A stretch of 51,415 nt of DNA from CAVALG01 sp963656085 (GTDB lineage Bacteria; Bacillota; Clostridia; Oscillospirales; Acutalibacteraceae), in contig CAVKHV010000003.1 in the NCBI GenBank assembly GCA_963656085.1, positions 1 to 51,415 of the forward strand. The letters run 5' to 3'. Shown here in pieces: positions 1 through 8,501 of the stretch; the first letter of the stretch is position 1, and every line of letters starts with the position of its first letter. The notes under the pieces were generated by a model. That model was not told the DNA's origin and made no database searches. It saw nothing but the letters and a program-made list of their open reading frames with translations. A program made the position numbers and the translations under genes.

Positions 1-549
1 TATTTTTTTAGTCGCTTTAAAATAATTGCTCACATACATTGCAAATGTGAACACAAGTGCGATCGCAGAAATAAATGTAAGCGTCCAGACAACCGCTGCG
101 TTAAGCTCGGTATAAAAGAACATAAGCAACATAATAATATCAAGAATTACGGTGCATACCTTGCCGTACCAGCGTGCACCGTCTATATGGCCGGAAGCCT
201 TTACATACCGTAGGCAAAAAACAGTTGTTGTAATTTCCTTTACCGCAAATATTGATGCAAGAATGTATGTTTGCCAATAGTTTGCGGCGACGCAGACTAA
301 AATGCTGAACTGAAGTAATTTGTCCGCGATTGCGTCAAGTGCCTTTCCTACATTTGAAATCATATTGTATCTGCGCGCTATATATCCGTCAACCGCATCG
401 GTAAGGCAGGCGGCGGCTAACAGCAGAGCGGCGGCGGTAATGTTTTTAAACACGATATAAAACAGTATGACTACCGGAATCATTAAAATACGTACAAGAC
501 TTAATATATTAGGGATAGTTATTATTTTATCTATATATTTATTGTTCAT
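1..549 (-). CDS. pgsA: CDP-diacylglycerol--glycerol-3-phosphate 3-phosphatidyltransferase, 3' end cut by window
   Basis: Integral membrane enzyme that condenses CDP-diacylglycerol with glycerol-3-phosphate, the committed step to phosphatidylglycerol. The first 183 residues are visible and remain open at the window edge. The complete CDP-alcohol phosphotransferase motif DG-x2-AR-x8-G-x3-D-x3-D is present (DGYIARRYNMISNVG followed by KALDAIAD), after an N-terminal 'ITIPNILSLVRI' segment typical of PgsA. Several hydrophobic helices follow. The ATG at 549 is preceded by a GGAAGGCGGTGA ribosome binding site. It lies 28 nt downstream of the class A PBP gene on the same strand, so the two are probably cotranscribed. 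CDP-alcohol transferases with other acceptors share the motif, but the N-terminus favours PgsA. Confidence 0.9.
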   Translation of the reverse strand, partial: MNNKYIDKIITIPNILSLVRILMIPVVILFYIVFKNITAAALLLAAACLTDAVDGYIARRYNMISNVGKALDAIADKLLQFSILVCVAANYWQTYILASIFAVKEITTTVFCLRYVKASGHIDGARWYGKVCTVILDIIMLLMFFYTELNAAVVWTLTFISAIALVFTFAMYVSNYFKATKKI

Positions 550-577
550 AAACATTCACCGCCTTCCGTAATTATAT

Positions 578-2935
578 TTAATTTTGACCGCCTTCGGACG
601 AAGTGGTTGAAGAAGATGACTCGGTGCTTGAAGTATCGGTGTGGCTGCTCGATGAATAAGCGGCAGATGAAGAAACATCAGACGAAGTTTGATTTGGTTC
701 CGATGAAGTTTCGGGCGGCGCACTGTCCTTATGGTCCGAGCACACAGGCGCATAACTTTTTTTGTAATACCCTGTGCCGCCGACGGGACACCCGGCGGAA
801 GCTACCAGCCCCGTTTCGGAACAATACGATTTTTTAACAACGTTATCCGAGTAGTTAAAATCTTTATATTCAAGATCTTTATGCACATCTTTCATAACCG
901 CTACCCAGATGCGTTGTGCCGCCGCCGCGGCATTTATTCTCTCGGATTTATCAAATCCGTACCACACCGAGCCGACGTAGTATGGCGAACCGCCGACAAA
1001 CCAAAGGTCATTTGACGCATCAGCCGTACCTGTTTTGGCATATGTGGGGAGTTTGCTGTATCCTCTTGCGCCGCCGCCCGTACCGCCGTTTATAACATTT
1101 TGCAGCAAATAGTTCATAACGGTGGCTGAATCTTCGCCTATAGCGTTTATCGGGTCTTTGGGTTTAAGAATGACTTCGTCGCCGGATTGGTTGGTAACTT
1201 TATAATATGTCACAGGTGTATAATAGTTACCGCCGTTGCCGAATATCGCATAGGCTGCGGCAGATTCGGTTGTTGTTATTCCGTAATGGCAACCGCCTAT
1301 TCCAAGCGAGGAAATATTCTTATCGGCGTCGGTCATATGTTTCATACCAAGCGATGAAGTGAGGAAATTATAGCAGGTGTCAATACCCAGTTCATTAACG
1401 AGTTTACACGGTATTGTATTAACGGATTGCTGCAGCGCGTATTTGACCGTAATATTTCCGCGGTAACTGTTATACCAGTTTTTTGGGCCCGCTTTGCCGT
1501 TGCCGAAGTAATTTTTAATAGGTTCATCTACAACGATGCTTGAATAGGTTATAAGATTTTTATCAATTGCCAACGCATATGAGCCTATCGGCTTCATTGT
1601 GGAACCGGGTTGCCGCGGCGAATCATAGGCACGGTTTAATCCGCGGTTACGGTCTTTGACTCCTTTTCCGCCAACCATTGCAACTATATGACCTTGGTAG
1701 TCCATTATAGTCATAGCCGCTTCAGGCGTTATTTCGGAATTTGACTTGCTTTTTTGCGTGAAGTACTTGTCGGTATCCAAAAATACATTTTCCATTGTGT
1801 TTTGAATATCCGGGTCAAGCGAAGAATAAATCTTGTAACCGCCTGTGTAAAATTTCTTTTCGGCGGTTGTTTTATCGTAATTGTATTTTTGCGAAAGGTC
1901 GTCAATTACGTTATCAATAAGCGCGTCGACAAAATAAGAATTAATTTCAATCTTTTTAATACTGTAGTCGGACGCTACTATAAGCAATTCTTCGTTTACA
2001 GCTTCATCATACTGTGCTTTGGTGATTTTGCCGAGTTCCAGCATTTTTTTAAGCACAAGTTTTCTGCGCTCTTTATTTTTTTCGGGGAATTTATCGGGTC
2101 TGTAAATTTCGGGACCTTTTACCATCGCCGCGAGTGCCGCACATTCGTTAAGCGTCATTTCTTTGGCAGGCTTGCCGTAGTAGTAGTTGGACGCAACCTC
2201 CACGCCGCACATAGTGCCGCCGAGTGATATTGTGTTAAGATAACATTCAAGAATGGTATCTTTTGAATACTTTTCATCAATATCCAACGCTCTTAAAATC
2301 TCTTTGATTTTTCTTGAAGCGGTTTGTTCGCGTTCGCCCGTAAGATTTTTTATCAACTGTTGGTTTATGGTAGAGCCGCCCTGTGTTGATGAAAAATGAA
2401 AAATGCTGTTAGCAAAGGCGTAGGCGGTACGTTTCCAGTCAACTCCGGCGTGCTCGTAAAACCGCTCGTCCTCAACCGAAATAAAGGCGTTTTGCAGGTC
2501 CTTGGGCATATCGTCAAGACTTATCCAAATTCGGTTTTCTTCGCTGTAGAGTCGTTGATACTCTTCCCATTCACCTGTTGTCTTGCTCTGAACATATATT
2601 GTAGTTGTGAGGTTCAGTTTTAATTCATCAAGGTTATCGACCTCGCCGTAATCATAAAAATTAAATAAATATACGGCAACCGAGCCGATAATAAGGCACA
2701 CCGATATAACGGCGACTAAAAATGCGGTTAAAACCACCTTTTTAACGCTTCTTTTTTCTTTGCCGTGGCGCTTTTTATCGGATTTTTTTCGCCCGGATTT
2801 TGAATTTTTGCTTTTTGTATGTTTTCTTTTTCCGTCTTTACCTGAAAAAGAATTGAGGTCAACTTCGTTGTTGTTCGACTTTTTGTCCGAATCATTTTCC
2901 GGTTCAAACAAAAAATCCATATCGTCATCGTACAC
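578..2935 (-). CDS. Class A penicillin-binding protein (bifunctional transglycosylase/transpeptidase, PBP1A type)
   Basis: Polymerises lipid II into glycan strands and crosslinks the peptides outside the membrane. About 785 residues. A highly basic, Lys/Ser-rich cytoplasmic tail (about residues 15-65) is followed by one membrane helix (about 67-92). The GT51 domain has the catalytic Glu in SVEDERFYEHAG (about E155), then GGSTINQQLIKN and ILECYLNTISLG. The transpeptidase domain has SxxK in GSTMKP (about S445), SxN in QQSVN (about 504) and KTGTA (about 634). The C-terminal 45 or so residues are a Ser/Thr/Glu low-complexity tail. I chose the GTG at 2935: GGGAGGTG sits 6-7 nt upstream, while the longer TTG start at 2959 overlaps the promoter and has no site of its own. 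pgsA follows. Confidence 0.95.
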   Translation of the reverse strand: MYDDDMDFLFEPENDSDKKSNNNEVDLNSFSGKDGKRKHTKSKNSKSGRKKSDKKRHGKEKRSVKKVVLTAFLVAVISVCLIIGSVAVYLFNFYDYGEVDNLDELKLNLTTTIYVQSKTTGEWEEYQRLYSEENRIWISLDDMPKDLQNAFISVEDERFYEHAGVDWKRTAYAFANSIFHFSSTQGGSTINQQLIKNLTGEREQTASRKIKEILRALDIDEKYSKDTILECYLNTISLGGTMCGVEVASNYYYGKPAKEMTLNECAALAAMVKGPEIYRPDKFPEKNKERRKLVLKKMLELGKITKAQYDEAVNEELLIVASDYSIKKIEINSYFVDALIDNVIDDLSQKYNYDKTTAEKKFYTGGYKIYSSLDPDIQNTMENVFLDTDKYFTQKSKSNSEITPEAAMTIMDYQGHIVAMVGGKGVKDRNRGLNRAYDSPRQPGSTMKPIGSYALAIDKNLITYSSIVVDEPIKNYFGNGKAGPKNWYNSYRGNITVKYALQQSVNTIPCKLVNELGIDTCYNFLTSSLGMKHMTDADKNISSLGIGGCHYGITTTESAAAYAIFGNGGNYYTPVTYYKVTNQSGDEVILKPKDPINAIGEDSATVMNYLLQNVINGGTGGGARGYSKLPTYAKTGTADASNDLWFVGGSPYYVGSVWYGFDKSERINAAAAAQRIWVAVMKDVHKDLEYKDFNYSDNVVKKSYCSETGLVASAGCPVGGTGYYKKSYAPVCSDHKDSAPPETSSEPNQTSSDVSSSAAYSSSSHTDTSSTESSSSTTSSEGGQN

Positions 2936-2959
2936 GGAATGCACCTCCCTTAATATCAA

Positions 2960-2968
2960 ATTTTAGCA
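2960..2968 (-). promoter_or_regulatory. Extended -10 promoter for the class A PBP gene
   Basis: On the minus strand TGCTAAAAT forms an extended -10 element (TG-N-TAAAAT) about 25 nt before the GTG start. No good -35 hexamer is visible, as is common for extended -10 promoters. The same nonamer recurs upstream of the ymfF-like gene (about 7148) and of the minD-like gene (35271). Confidence 0.4.
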
Positions 2969-3092
2969 TAACTTGGCCGTTAATAGTATTACAAAATTGT
3001 TACCCCGGGCTATGTGACAGCATATTTTAGGTATATGTATATTTTTCCCTATGCGGTCAATAATATCATAAAAACGGATGGAAGTAATAATT

Positions 3093-3413
3093 ATGAGGAC
3101 TAACAGATGGATAATGATTGCAATAACCGTAGTGTTGGGGACGCTTTCCTTTGCAGTCATATTGCTGACAGCCGCCGTTCCGCCCAAAGCGGCTGCAAAA
3201 AGCGAAACGGGCAATAATGTTGTAGGCTACACGGTTTCGGAATATGACGGGAGAATAGCCGTGTACGAGAGCGGCGAAAAAACACCGCTGTATGTTTTGG
3301 AATCGCCCAAAGTATCCGATTTACCGTTTGAGGACCGAAAAAAATTAGCGCAGGGAATAAATGCAAAGGACAGCGGCGAACTTTCGCAAATATTACAGGA
3401 TTATGATAACTGA
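3093..3413 (+). CDS. Small membrane-anchored protein with a BofC C-terminal-like segment
   Basis: A 106-residue protein: one N-terminal hydrophobic helix (about residues 7-30), a short Ala/Lys linker, then a compact extracytoplasmic part reading YTVSEYDGRIAVYE...PLYVLE...VSDLPFEDRKKLAQGI. From memory, Clostridia carry a family with this E-Y-x-G-x-I-A-V and L-P-x-x-D-R-x-x-L-x-x-G-I pattern, related to the end of the forespore protein BofC. I cannot assign a function beyond that resemblance. Start chosen at ATG 3093 with GGATGGAAG 8 nt before it, rather than the ATG at 3078 that overlaps that site. It is divergent from the class A PBP and ends directly at a strong terminator, so it is probably monocistronic. 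Confidence 0.7.
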   Translation: MRTNRWIMIAITVVLGTLSFAVILLTAAVPPKAAAKSETGNNVVGYTVSEYDGRIAVYESGEKTPLYVLESPKVSDLPFEDRKKLAQGINAKDSGELSQILQDYDN

Positions 3414-3447
3414 AAGACCTCCGGCAAAAAACCGGAGGTCTTAATTT
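3414..3447. terminator. Bidirectional intrinsic terminator
   Basis: Perfect 11-bp inverted repeat (AAGACCTCCGG / CCGGAGGTCTT) around a 7-nt CAAAAAA loop, directly after the stop at 3413 and directly before the convergent EamA stop at 3447. A-runs and T-runs flank both sides, so it can end transcription from both genes. Confidence 0.9.
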
Positions 3448-4355
3448 TACGGGTCTATAAGTCCTAATATTGCAATACCCGCAACTGTTATTAAAATAGA
3501 GATATAATGTTTATATGAGAGTTTTTCTTTTAAGAAAATACGACTCCACAAAACGGAGGCGGCACAATATGAAGAAATTATCGGCGCACTGAACATTACA
3601 TGCTTTTGGTCCGCCAATGCGTAGATATAAGCGAACTGACCTGCGGTTTCAAAGCAGGCACCTGTGAATTTCGGCCATTCTTCCTTAAATACGGGCTTTG
3701 ATTTTTTAATTCCGTAAACATAAATCGCGGCAATAATACCTATAAGCAAAAAAGTTAATTCGTATGCGGCGTTTGCCGAGTCCTCGTCGATTTTTTCAAG
3801 GACTTTACTGTCCGCAAATGTACCGAGAGCGTCAAGCACACAGTAAATTATGGGTAATATCAGCGCTATTGCCGATTTTGAATACTTATCGTTGCAGTTC
3901 ATTTGGCGCAGCTCGCGCAGTTCGTCATCTTCTGTTATTTCAACAACGCCGAGCGAAACGACACCGATACAGACAAGCGCAACTGCCGCTATTGCAAGCA
4001 TATTTACATCTTTAAAGCCTGTAAGGCTCAATGTCAGTATAGCAACTATAGCACCCGAAGAATTGCATATAGGAGACGATATCGAAAGCTCAATGTACCT
4101 GAGTCCCAGATATCCTATTGCCATAGAAACAATGTACAAAAGCGAAACAGGCAAATATGTAAGTATAATATCAAAATTGATGCTGACGCCGTTAATAAAT
4201 ATTTCATACGCCGCGTGAATACCCATAACTATGCCGACAGCGGTAACCATTTTTAAATGGCTGAGTTTATCGGTTTGACCTTTACAGCCGATTTTTGAAA
4301 AAAGATCGGAACCGCTCCAACAAAGCAGAGCAATAACAGACAATATAAACCACAT
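3447..4355 (-). CDS. EamA/DMT-family transporter
   Basis: 302-residue integral membrane protein with about ten hydrophobic helices in two similar halves, the layout of drug/metabolite transporter (EamA) permeases. The start MWFILSVIALLCWSGSDLFSK and the interior YLGLRYIELSISSPICNSSGAIVAIL match the first EamA repeat; the second repeat ends with WSRIFLKEKLSYKHYISI. The substrate cannot be read from sequence. A hydrophilic, acidic loop (about residues 140-155, EITEDDELRELRQ) links the halves. The ATG at 4355 has GGGAGGG upstream. It follows the ECF S-component gene on the same strand with a 60-nt gap. Confidence 0.85.
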   Translation of the reverse strand: MWFILSVIALLCWSGSDLFSKIGCKGQTDKLSHLKMVTAVGIVMGIHAAYEIFINGVSINFDIILTYLPVSLLYIVSMAIGYLGLRYIELSISSPICNSSGAIVAILTLSLTGFKDVNMLAIAAVALVCIGVVSLGVVEITEDDELRELRQMNCNDKYSKSAIALILPIIYCVLDALGTFADSKVLEKIDEDSANAAYELTFLLIGIIAAIYVYGIKKSKPVFKEEWPKFTGACFETAGQFAYIYALADQKHVMFSAPIISSYCAASVLWSRIFLKEKLSYKHYISILITVAGIAILGLIDP

Positions 4356-4415
4356 AACGCGGTGCCCTCCCTAAATTATTCCCGGAATTAATGAATATCA
4401 AATGTTCTTCAACCG

Positions 4416-4958
4416 TTACAGACGGTCAAAAGCGTATATTTTTTTAAGTGCCCCGGTTTTACTTAAAACAACGAATATAATAACCGAAGCTGCAATGCCG
4501 GTTATGCCTTGAATTGCATTAGCGGGTACTCCTGTCAGCGCGGCTGTCCATTTGTTATCGAGTATAACGGATTCATAGAGAAAATATCCCACAATCATAA
4601 CAGCCTCGGCTGCTATGCCGCTTGTAATTCTGCAAACAACATCATATTTTTTAGCCCCGGTTGCTTTAAGTCCTTTAATTGCAAAGTAGGCGGCAACCGC
4701 CATAAGAGATTTTATTACAAATGTGGCGGGCGCGTAATATGCATAACCCGAAAAAACATCCGCCAGCATTGAACCTATGCCTGCTGCCAATGTGCCGCAC
4801 GGTAATCCCAACATCCAAGCCGACAAAAGAACAAAACAGTCGCCCAAATTCATATAACCTTTTGTAGGCGTCGGAACTTGCACTACAATGGTGGCAACGC
4901 AAACGATTGCTGCAAACAGCGCGGTCAGCGTGATTTTGTAGATGTTTGATTTCTTCAT
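4416..4958 (-). CDS. ECF transporter S component (vitamin-type), substrate unassigned
   Basis: Small (180 residue), very hydrophobic protein with about six helices. The segment QVPTPTKGYMNLGDCFVLLS followed by AWMLGLPCGTLAAGIGSMLADVFSGY is the hallmark of energy-coupling-factor S components of the riboflavin/HMP-like group, which bind a vitamin and dock on a shared EcfAAT module. No EcfA or EcfT gene lies in the window, so it must use a module encoded elsewhere. There is no recognisable THI-box, RFN element or other vitamin riboswitch in the short upstream region, so the substrate stays open. Start ATG 4958 is preferred: AAGGAG lies 8 nt upstream, whereas the GTG at 4967 abuts that site. Confidence 0.85.
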   Translation of the reverse strand: MKKSNIYKITLTALFAAIVCVATIVVQVPTPTKGYMNLGDCFVLLSAWMLGLPCGTLAAGIGSMLADVFSGYAYYAPATFVIKSLMAVAAYFAIKGLKATGAKKYDVVCRITSGIAAEAVMIVGYFLYESVILDNKWTAALTGVPANAIQGITGIAASVIIFVVLSKTGALKKIYAFDRL

Positions 4959-4979
4959 TTTTACCACTCCTTGATAATA

Positions 4980-5009
4980 TTAAAACGCCGTACCTTTTAG
5001 GCACGGCGT
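4980..5009 (-). terminator. Intrinsic terminator or attenuator between membrane protein and ECF S gene
   Basis: Hairpin ACGCCGT-A-CCT / AGG-C-ACGGCGT (4985-5009) with a TTT loop and one A-C mismatch. Read on the minus strand it is followed by TTTTA. It lies about 37 nt beyond the stop of the unknown membrane protein and about 20 nt before the ECF S-component start, so it may only partly end transcription. Confidence 0.7.
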
Positions 5010-5046
5010 AATATGCAGCAAATATACAAACGGAAAGTCGAATGAG

Positions 5047-5901
5047 TTAATCATCCGCTTCGTTTGTGTCTACAGTATCGGTTGCGGGACTGTCGATCTC
5101 TTCGGCAGTCTTACGCCGTATGTTTTTTATTGCTCTTAAATTGAATGCCGTTATAAAAATACCGACAAAGAATATAAAGAGATCCACGTTGGAATTTTCG
5201 TGCAGAACCTCGCCTTTACCGAAAACGGTAAGCAAAAATCTCGGAACAGTACAGGCAAAGCAAAGAACAGATGCCGCAAGACCTATCGGTACAGCGACCG
5301 AAAGATTGTTTTTTACGCTGATGCCGCTTAATGCTTTTGAAGCAAAAAGGAAGAAAACGGTACAAAGACAGAGCATAATTATTGTATAAACATTATCGGC
5401 AATATGCGCCATTGTGCCTATGGTCATAAAACAGTAAACCAATCTGTATACCCATACAGGGACTAAAAACAAAGGCATATATGCCGGTATATCAAACGGA
5501 ATAAAACCGCTTAAACCGTATACTGCGAAGAAAACGACCGCAATAATGGATACCAAAGACGAAACAAGTGAAAGCGCGGAGAAGTTAGATGCTTTGATAT
5601 TGTCAAACATTGCAGAAACAAAAACCGATATTAAAGAAACACAGGTTGCAAAGGATATAACAGAGGTGAAGATACCGGGGCGCGGTAACTTCTTCCGAAC
5701 ATAACTTTTAATTCCGCAGAAATACGCGAGTGAGGCGATAACGAGTAAACTCAGTCCTCCCGAAACAATACCGAACCAGGAGTATCCGTTTTTGTAAAAC
5801 CCGGTAGCGGAATCAATTAAAAACAGCATTTCAATTATTCGCATAGCGGTTATAAATGCCGAGCAGGCGCAGACAGAAATAAGAGCGGTTTTTCTGTTCA
5901 T
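5047..5901 (-). CDS. Polytopic membrane protein of unknown function
   Basis: 284 residues with about eight hydrophobic segments and an acidic, Asp/Thr-rich cytoplasmic tail (AEEIDSPATDTVDTNEADD). A positively charged loop, CGIKSYVRKKLPRPG, separates helices 2 and 3. I recognise no catalytic motif or named family. The ATG at 5901 has a GGGAG site about 10 nt upstream. It is the first gene of a minus-strand group leading into the ECF S component and the EamA transporter, which may point to a membrane or transport role; that is inference from context only. The divergent neighbour is spoIID. Confidence 0.75.
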   Translation of the reverse strand: MNRKTALISVCACSAFITAMRIIEMLFLIDSATGFYKNGYSWFGIVSGGLSLLVIASLAYFCGIKSYVRKKLPRPGIFTSVISFATCVSLISVFVSAMFDNIKASNFSALSLVSSLVSIIAVVFFAVYGLSGFIPFDIPAYMPLFLVPVWVYRLVYCFMTIGTMAHIADNVYTIIMLCLCTVFFLFASKALSGISVKNNLSVAVPIGLAASVLCFACTVPRFLLTVFGKGEVLHENSNVDLFIFFVGIFITAFNLRAIKNIRRKTAEEIDSPATDTVDTNEADD

Positions 5902-5968
5902 AACAAAATTCTCCCAAAATAAATATTATAATGCCTATCCCCGAATCATATAATCAGACAGGCAAACA

Positions 5969-5976
5969 GAATACAA
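5969..5976 (+). promoter_or_regulatory. Candidate sigma-E-type -10 element upstream of spoIID
   Basis: AATACAAT resembles the sporulation sigma-E -10 consensus CATACAAT. A CATATA-like stretch lies upstream with somewhat long spacing (about 16). spoIID is sigma-E-dependent in Bacillus. Sequence support alone is weak. Confidence 0.25.
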
Positions 5977-6086
5977 TCTTGTTAATATTCTATTACTTGA
6001 ATGCGTGAATGTCAAGAAATTTTAAAGGCGACCGCACATATTTTTGACCCGAAACGCCGCAAAATCTTTTCGGAGGTGTAAAACGT

Positions 6087-7055
6087 ATGAAACTTATACA
6101 TCTTGTACTTGCATCAATTTTATTTTTTGTAATACTCTTATTGCCGATAACAGTGATGAAATCCGAAAAAACCGATAAGCCGCAGGCAGCTGTTACCGCA
6201 GCAAAAGTTACATCCGGTACCGGTTTTCGGATACTAAATACAAATAATAATAAAATATCAATAATACCGGCCGAAGAATACATTTTCGGTGTGGTCGCCG
6301 CCGAGATGCCCGCTTCATATGAAACGGAGGCGCTGAAGGCGCAGGCAGTTGCGGCATATACTTATGCAGTTTACCGAAAACAGAACTCAACCGACGCAGA
6401 ATATGATCTGAGCGATTCCGGGAATGACGGTCAATATTATATAACAAGAGAAAAAGCAGCTGAAAAGTGGGGAGAAAATGCGGAAAAATATGAAAAAAAG
6501 ATAAGAGAGGCGGTTGCAGGCGTTTTAGGACAAGCGATATTATATAATAATCATCCCATACTGGCGGCTTATCACGCGGTTTCGTCCGGTAAAACCGAAT
6601 CGGGCGGGGAATTGTGGGGCGGGGAATTGCCTTATCTTGCATCGGTTGACAGTGTGAACGACCTTCTAAGCCCCGATTATCTTGAAACAAAGGAATACAC
6701 GCCGGATGAATTGTCAAAACTATTTGCAGCGGAGAAAATCGAAGTATCGGGCGAGCCGAGCGGCTGGTTCAGTGATGAAAGCAGAACAAGCGTCGGTTCG
6801 GTCTTGAAAATCAAAGTGTGCGGCAAAGAGATAACTGGCGAAAAATTCAGGGAAATTGCAAAATTAAAATCATCCGATTTTGAAATTGCGTTTGACGGTA
6901 ATAATTTTTCATTTACGACAAAGGGTTACGGGCACGGTGTGGGGATGAGTCAGTATTCGGCAAATCAAATGGCTTTGCAGGGCAGTAATTACAAAGAAAT
7001 ACTTTCGGCGTTTTATTCGGGCTGCACGCTCGGTACCGTAAAATATAGCAACTGA
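6087..7055 (+). CDS. spoIID: Stage II sporulation protein D (peptidoglycan lytic transglycosylase)
   Basis: Membrane-anchored enzyme that, with SpoIIP and SpoIIM, thins peptidoglycan during engulfment of the forespore. 322 residues: an N-terminal helix (about 3-23), then the SpoIID domain with IPAEEYIFGVVAAEMPASYE, which contains the conserved catalytic Glu, and LKAQAVAAYTYA. The middle carries HAVSSGKTESGGELWGG and the end carries the family signature GYGHGVGMSQYSANQMA. The ATG at 6087 has CGGAGGTG 8 nt upstream. The gene stands alone here, without murA or spoIIQ beside it. It is direct evidence that the organism makes or recently made endospores. Confidence 0.95.
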   Translation: MKLIHLVLASILFFVILLLPITVMKSEKTDKPQAAVTAAKVTSGTGFRILNTNNNKISIIPAEEYIFGVVAAEMPASYETEALKAQAVAAYTYAVYRKQNSTDAEYDLSDSGNDGQYYITREKAAEKWGENAEKYEKKIREAVAGVLGQAILYNNHPILAAYHAVSSGKTESGGELWGGELPYLASVDSVNDLLSPDYLETKEYTPDELSKLFAAEKIEVSGEPSGWFSDESRTSVGSVLKIKVCGKEITGEKFREIAKLKSSDFEIAFDGNNFSFTTKGYGHGVGMSQYSANQMALQGSNYKEILSAFYSGCTLGTVKYSN

Positions 7056-7077
7056 TGTTTGGAAGCGGTTTATTGCC

Positions 7078-7098
7078 TCAAAAATTAACAATTTTTGA
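7078..7098 (+). terminator. Weak AT-rich hairpin after spoIID
   Basis: TCAAAAATT / AATTTTTGA, a perfect 9-bp stem with an AAC loop, 23 nt after the spoIID stop. A T-rich run occurs only some 10 nt later, so termination strength is doubtful. Confidence 0.4.
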
Positions 7099-7147
7099 AT
7101 TCTTAACATTTTTTAATTTTAAGGGTGGTTAATTCGACAAAAGTATG

Positions 7148-7156
7148 CTAAAATAT
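7148..7156 (+). promoter_or_regulatory. Extended -10 promoter for the ymfF-like gene
   Basis: TGCTAAAAT (TG-N-TAAAAT) in an AT-rich region about 80 nt before the start at 7237. No clear -35 is visible. This is probably the start of the long plus-strand run that continues to 19384. Confidence 0.4.
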
Positions 7157-7236
7157 ACTTTAAATATTTTAAATATTAATTATAAATATCTACGGTTGTA
7201 ATCATACATCCGACATTTGATATACGGAGGACAAAG

Positions 7237-8499
7237 ATGAAAACTATTCGTTTAGGCGACGGTGTACAAGCCACCTTGATAAAAAACAGTAATTTTAAAA
7301 CCGCTGCAATTGCGGTAAGTTTTTATTTAACCCCATGCGAAGACGAATTATCGTCCCTTGCTTTAGCGCTGGAGTTAATGAAATCGGGTTGTACCGAATT
7401 CCCGTCACGCCGACTTATTAATTTAAAACTTGGTATGCTGTTCGGCGCTTCGGTTTCAACTTCGGTGCAGAAATTCAGCGATAATTTTGAATATCGGATA
7501 ACTATGACATTTCCGGACGGTAAGTATACAGGTTCCGAAAACACGGCGGTTGAGGCAGCCGATATGCTGAAATCACTGATATTTGAACGGTATTTTTCAG
7601 GTTGCGGTTATCCCGATAACGACGTCAGCCGTACGCGCCGCCTGATTTGTGAAACTATTTCGGGAGAAATAAACGATAAGCGCGTTTATGCTATGAATAA
7701 AACAATATCCCTGTTATGTGCCGACGAGCCTTTCGGGTACAATAAGTACGGCACTTACGAACAGGCTGAGAACGTTACGGAAAATGATATCCGCAACGCA
7801 TTTGACAGGCTTATTAAAGACGCTTTTATCAACATTACGGTTATCGGAGAAACCCCGTCGGAGTCGCTGTGTAATGATTTTGCAAAGTTATTTGACAAAG
7901 CGGGCAGGAATTATATTCCGCTTGCAAATGATAAAACCCGATCCGCGGGTGAGGTTGAACGTATCACCGAATATATGGATGTTGCACAAAGCAAACTGTG
8001 TATCGGTTTGCGTTCCGAAAACGGCGGCGGTGACTCTTTAACCGCGGCTACGCTTGTAATGTGTGATATATTCGGCGGCGGCACCTATTCAAAACTGTTT
8101 TTGAATGTGCGCGAAAGGCAGTCGCTTTGTTATTACTGTTCCGCGTTTGCAAGGCGGAGAAAAGGTGTTATAATGGTAACCAGCGGCGTTGAATTTGCAA
8201 ATGTTGAAAAAGCGGAGAGTGAAATTCTTAACCAGTTTGCGGATATGCAGGCAGGCAAATTTGAGGACGAGGATATCCGCAAGTCAAAATTATCACTGAC
8301 AGAATATTTTAAATCGCTCAGCGATGAGCTGCCTTCCTTGTTAAATAATTGCTGTGTTAATGCCCCTTACAGTGACGCGGCAAGCCCCGAAGAAATGTGT
8401 GAATTTATAAAGAATGTTACCCGTGAGGACATTATTTGCGCGGCTGCTTCGTTTGACACCGGAATAATTTATAAACTTTTACCGAAGGAGGAAAAATAA
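7237..8499 (+). CDS. M16-family peptidase-like protein, YmfF/YfmF type (non-catalytic partner)
   Basis: 420-residue M16-fold protein of the pair linked to 5-aminopentanol modification of elongation factor P. The position where an M16 protease has HxxEH reads ALALELMKSGCTEFPSRRL and has no zinc motif, as expected for the inactive partner. The C-terminal half contains CDIFGGGTYSKLFLNVRERQSLCYY, the typical R/Y region of the second M16 domain. The start follows CGGAGGACAAAG. It is separated by 2 nt from the zinc-binding partner at 8502, so they are certainly coexpressed. The precise biochemical role is taken from family knowledge, not from this sequence. The EF-P gene itself is not in the window. 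Confidence 0.85.
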   Translation: MKTIRLGDGVQATLIKNSNFKTAAIAVSFYLTPCEDELSSLALALELMKSGCTEFPSRRLINLKLGMLFGASVSTSVQKFSDNFEYRITMTFPDGKYTGSENTAVEAADMLKSLIFERYFSGCGYPDNDVSRTRRLICETISGEINDKRVYAMNKTISLLCADEPFGYNKYGTYEQAENVTENDIRNAFDRLIKDAFINITVIGETPSESLCNDFAKLFDKAGRNYIPLANDKTRSAGEVERITEYMDVAQSKLCIGLRSENGGGDSLTAATLVMCDIFGGGTYSKLFLNVRERQSLCYYCSAFARRRKGVIMVTSGVEFANVEKAESEILNQFADMQAGKFEDEDIRKSKLSLTEYFKSLSDELPSLLNNCCVNAPYSDAASPEEMCEFIKNVTREDIICAAASFDTGIIYKLLPKEEK

Positions 8500-8501
8500 T
8501 T

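Noticed and set aside
1754..2227. Open frame of 157 codons antisense to the class A PBP
   Set aside because: It covers the transglycosylase region of a well-supported gene and its product has a shadow-like Phe/Val/Cys composition.
4959..5046. Thiamine or riboflavin riboswitch controlling the ECF S component
   Set aside because: Only about 90 nt are available, dominated by one terminator-like hairpin; no CTGAGA or RFN core elements are present.
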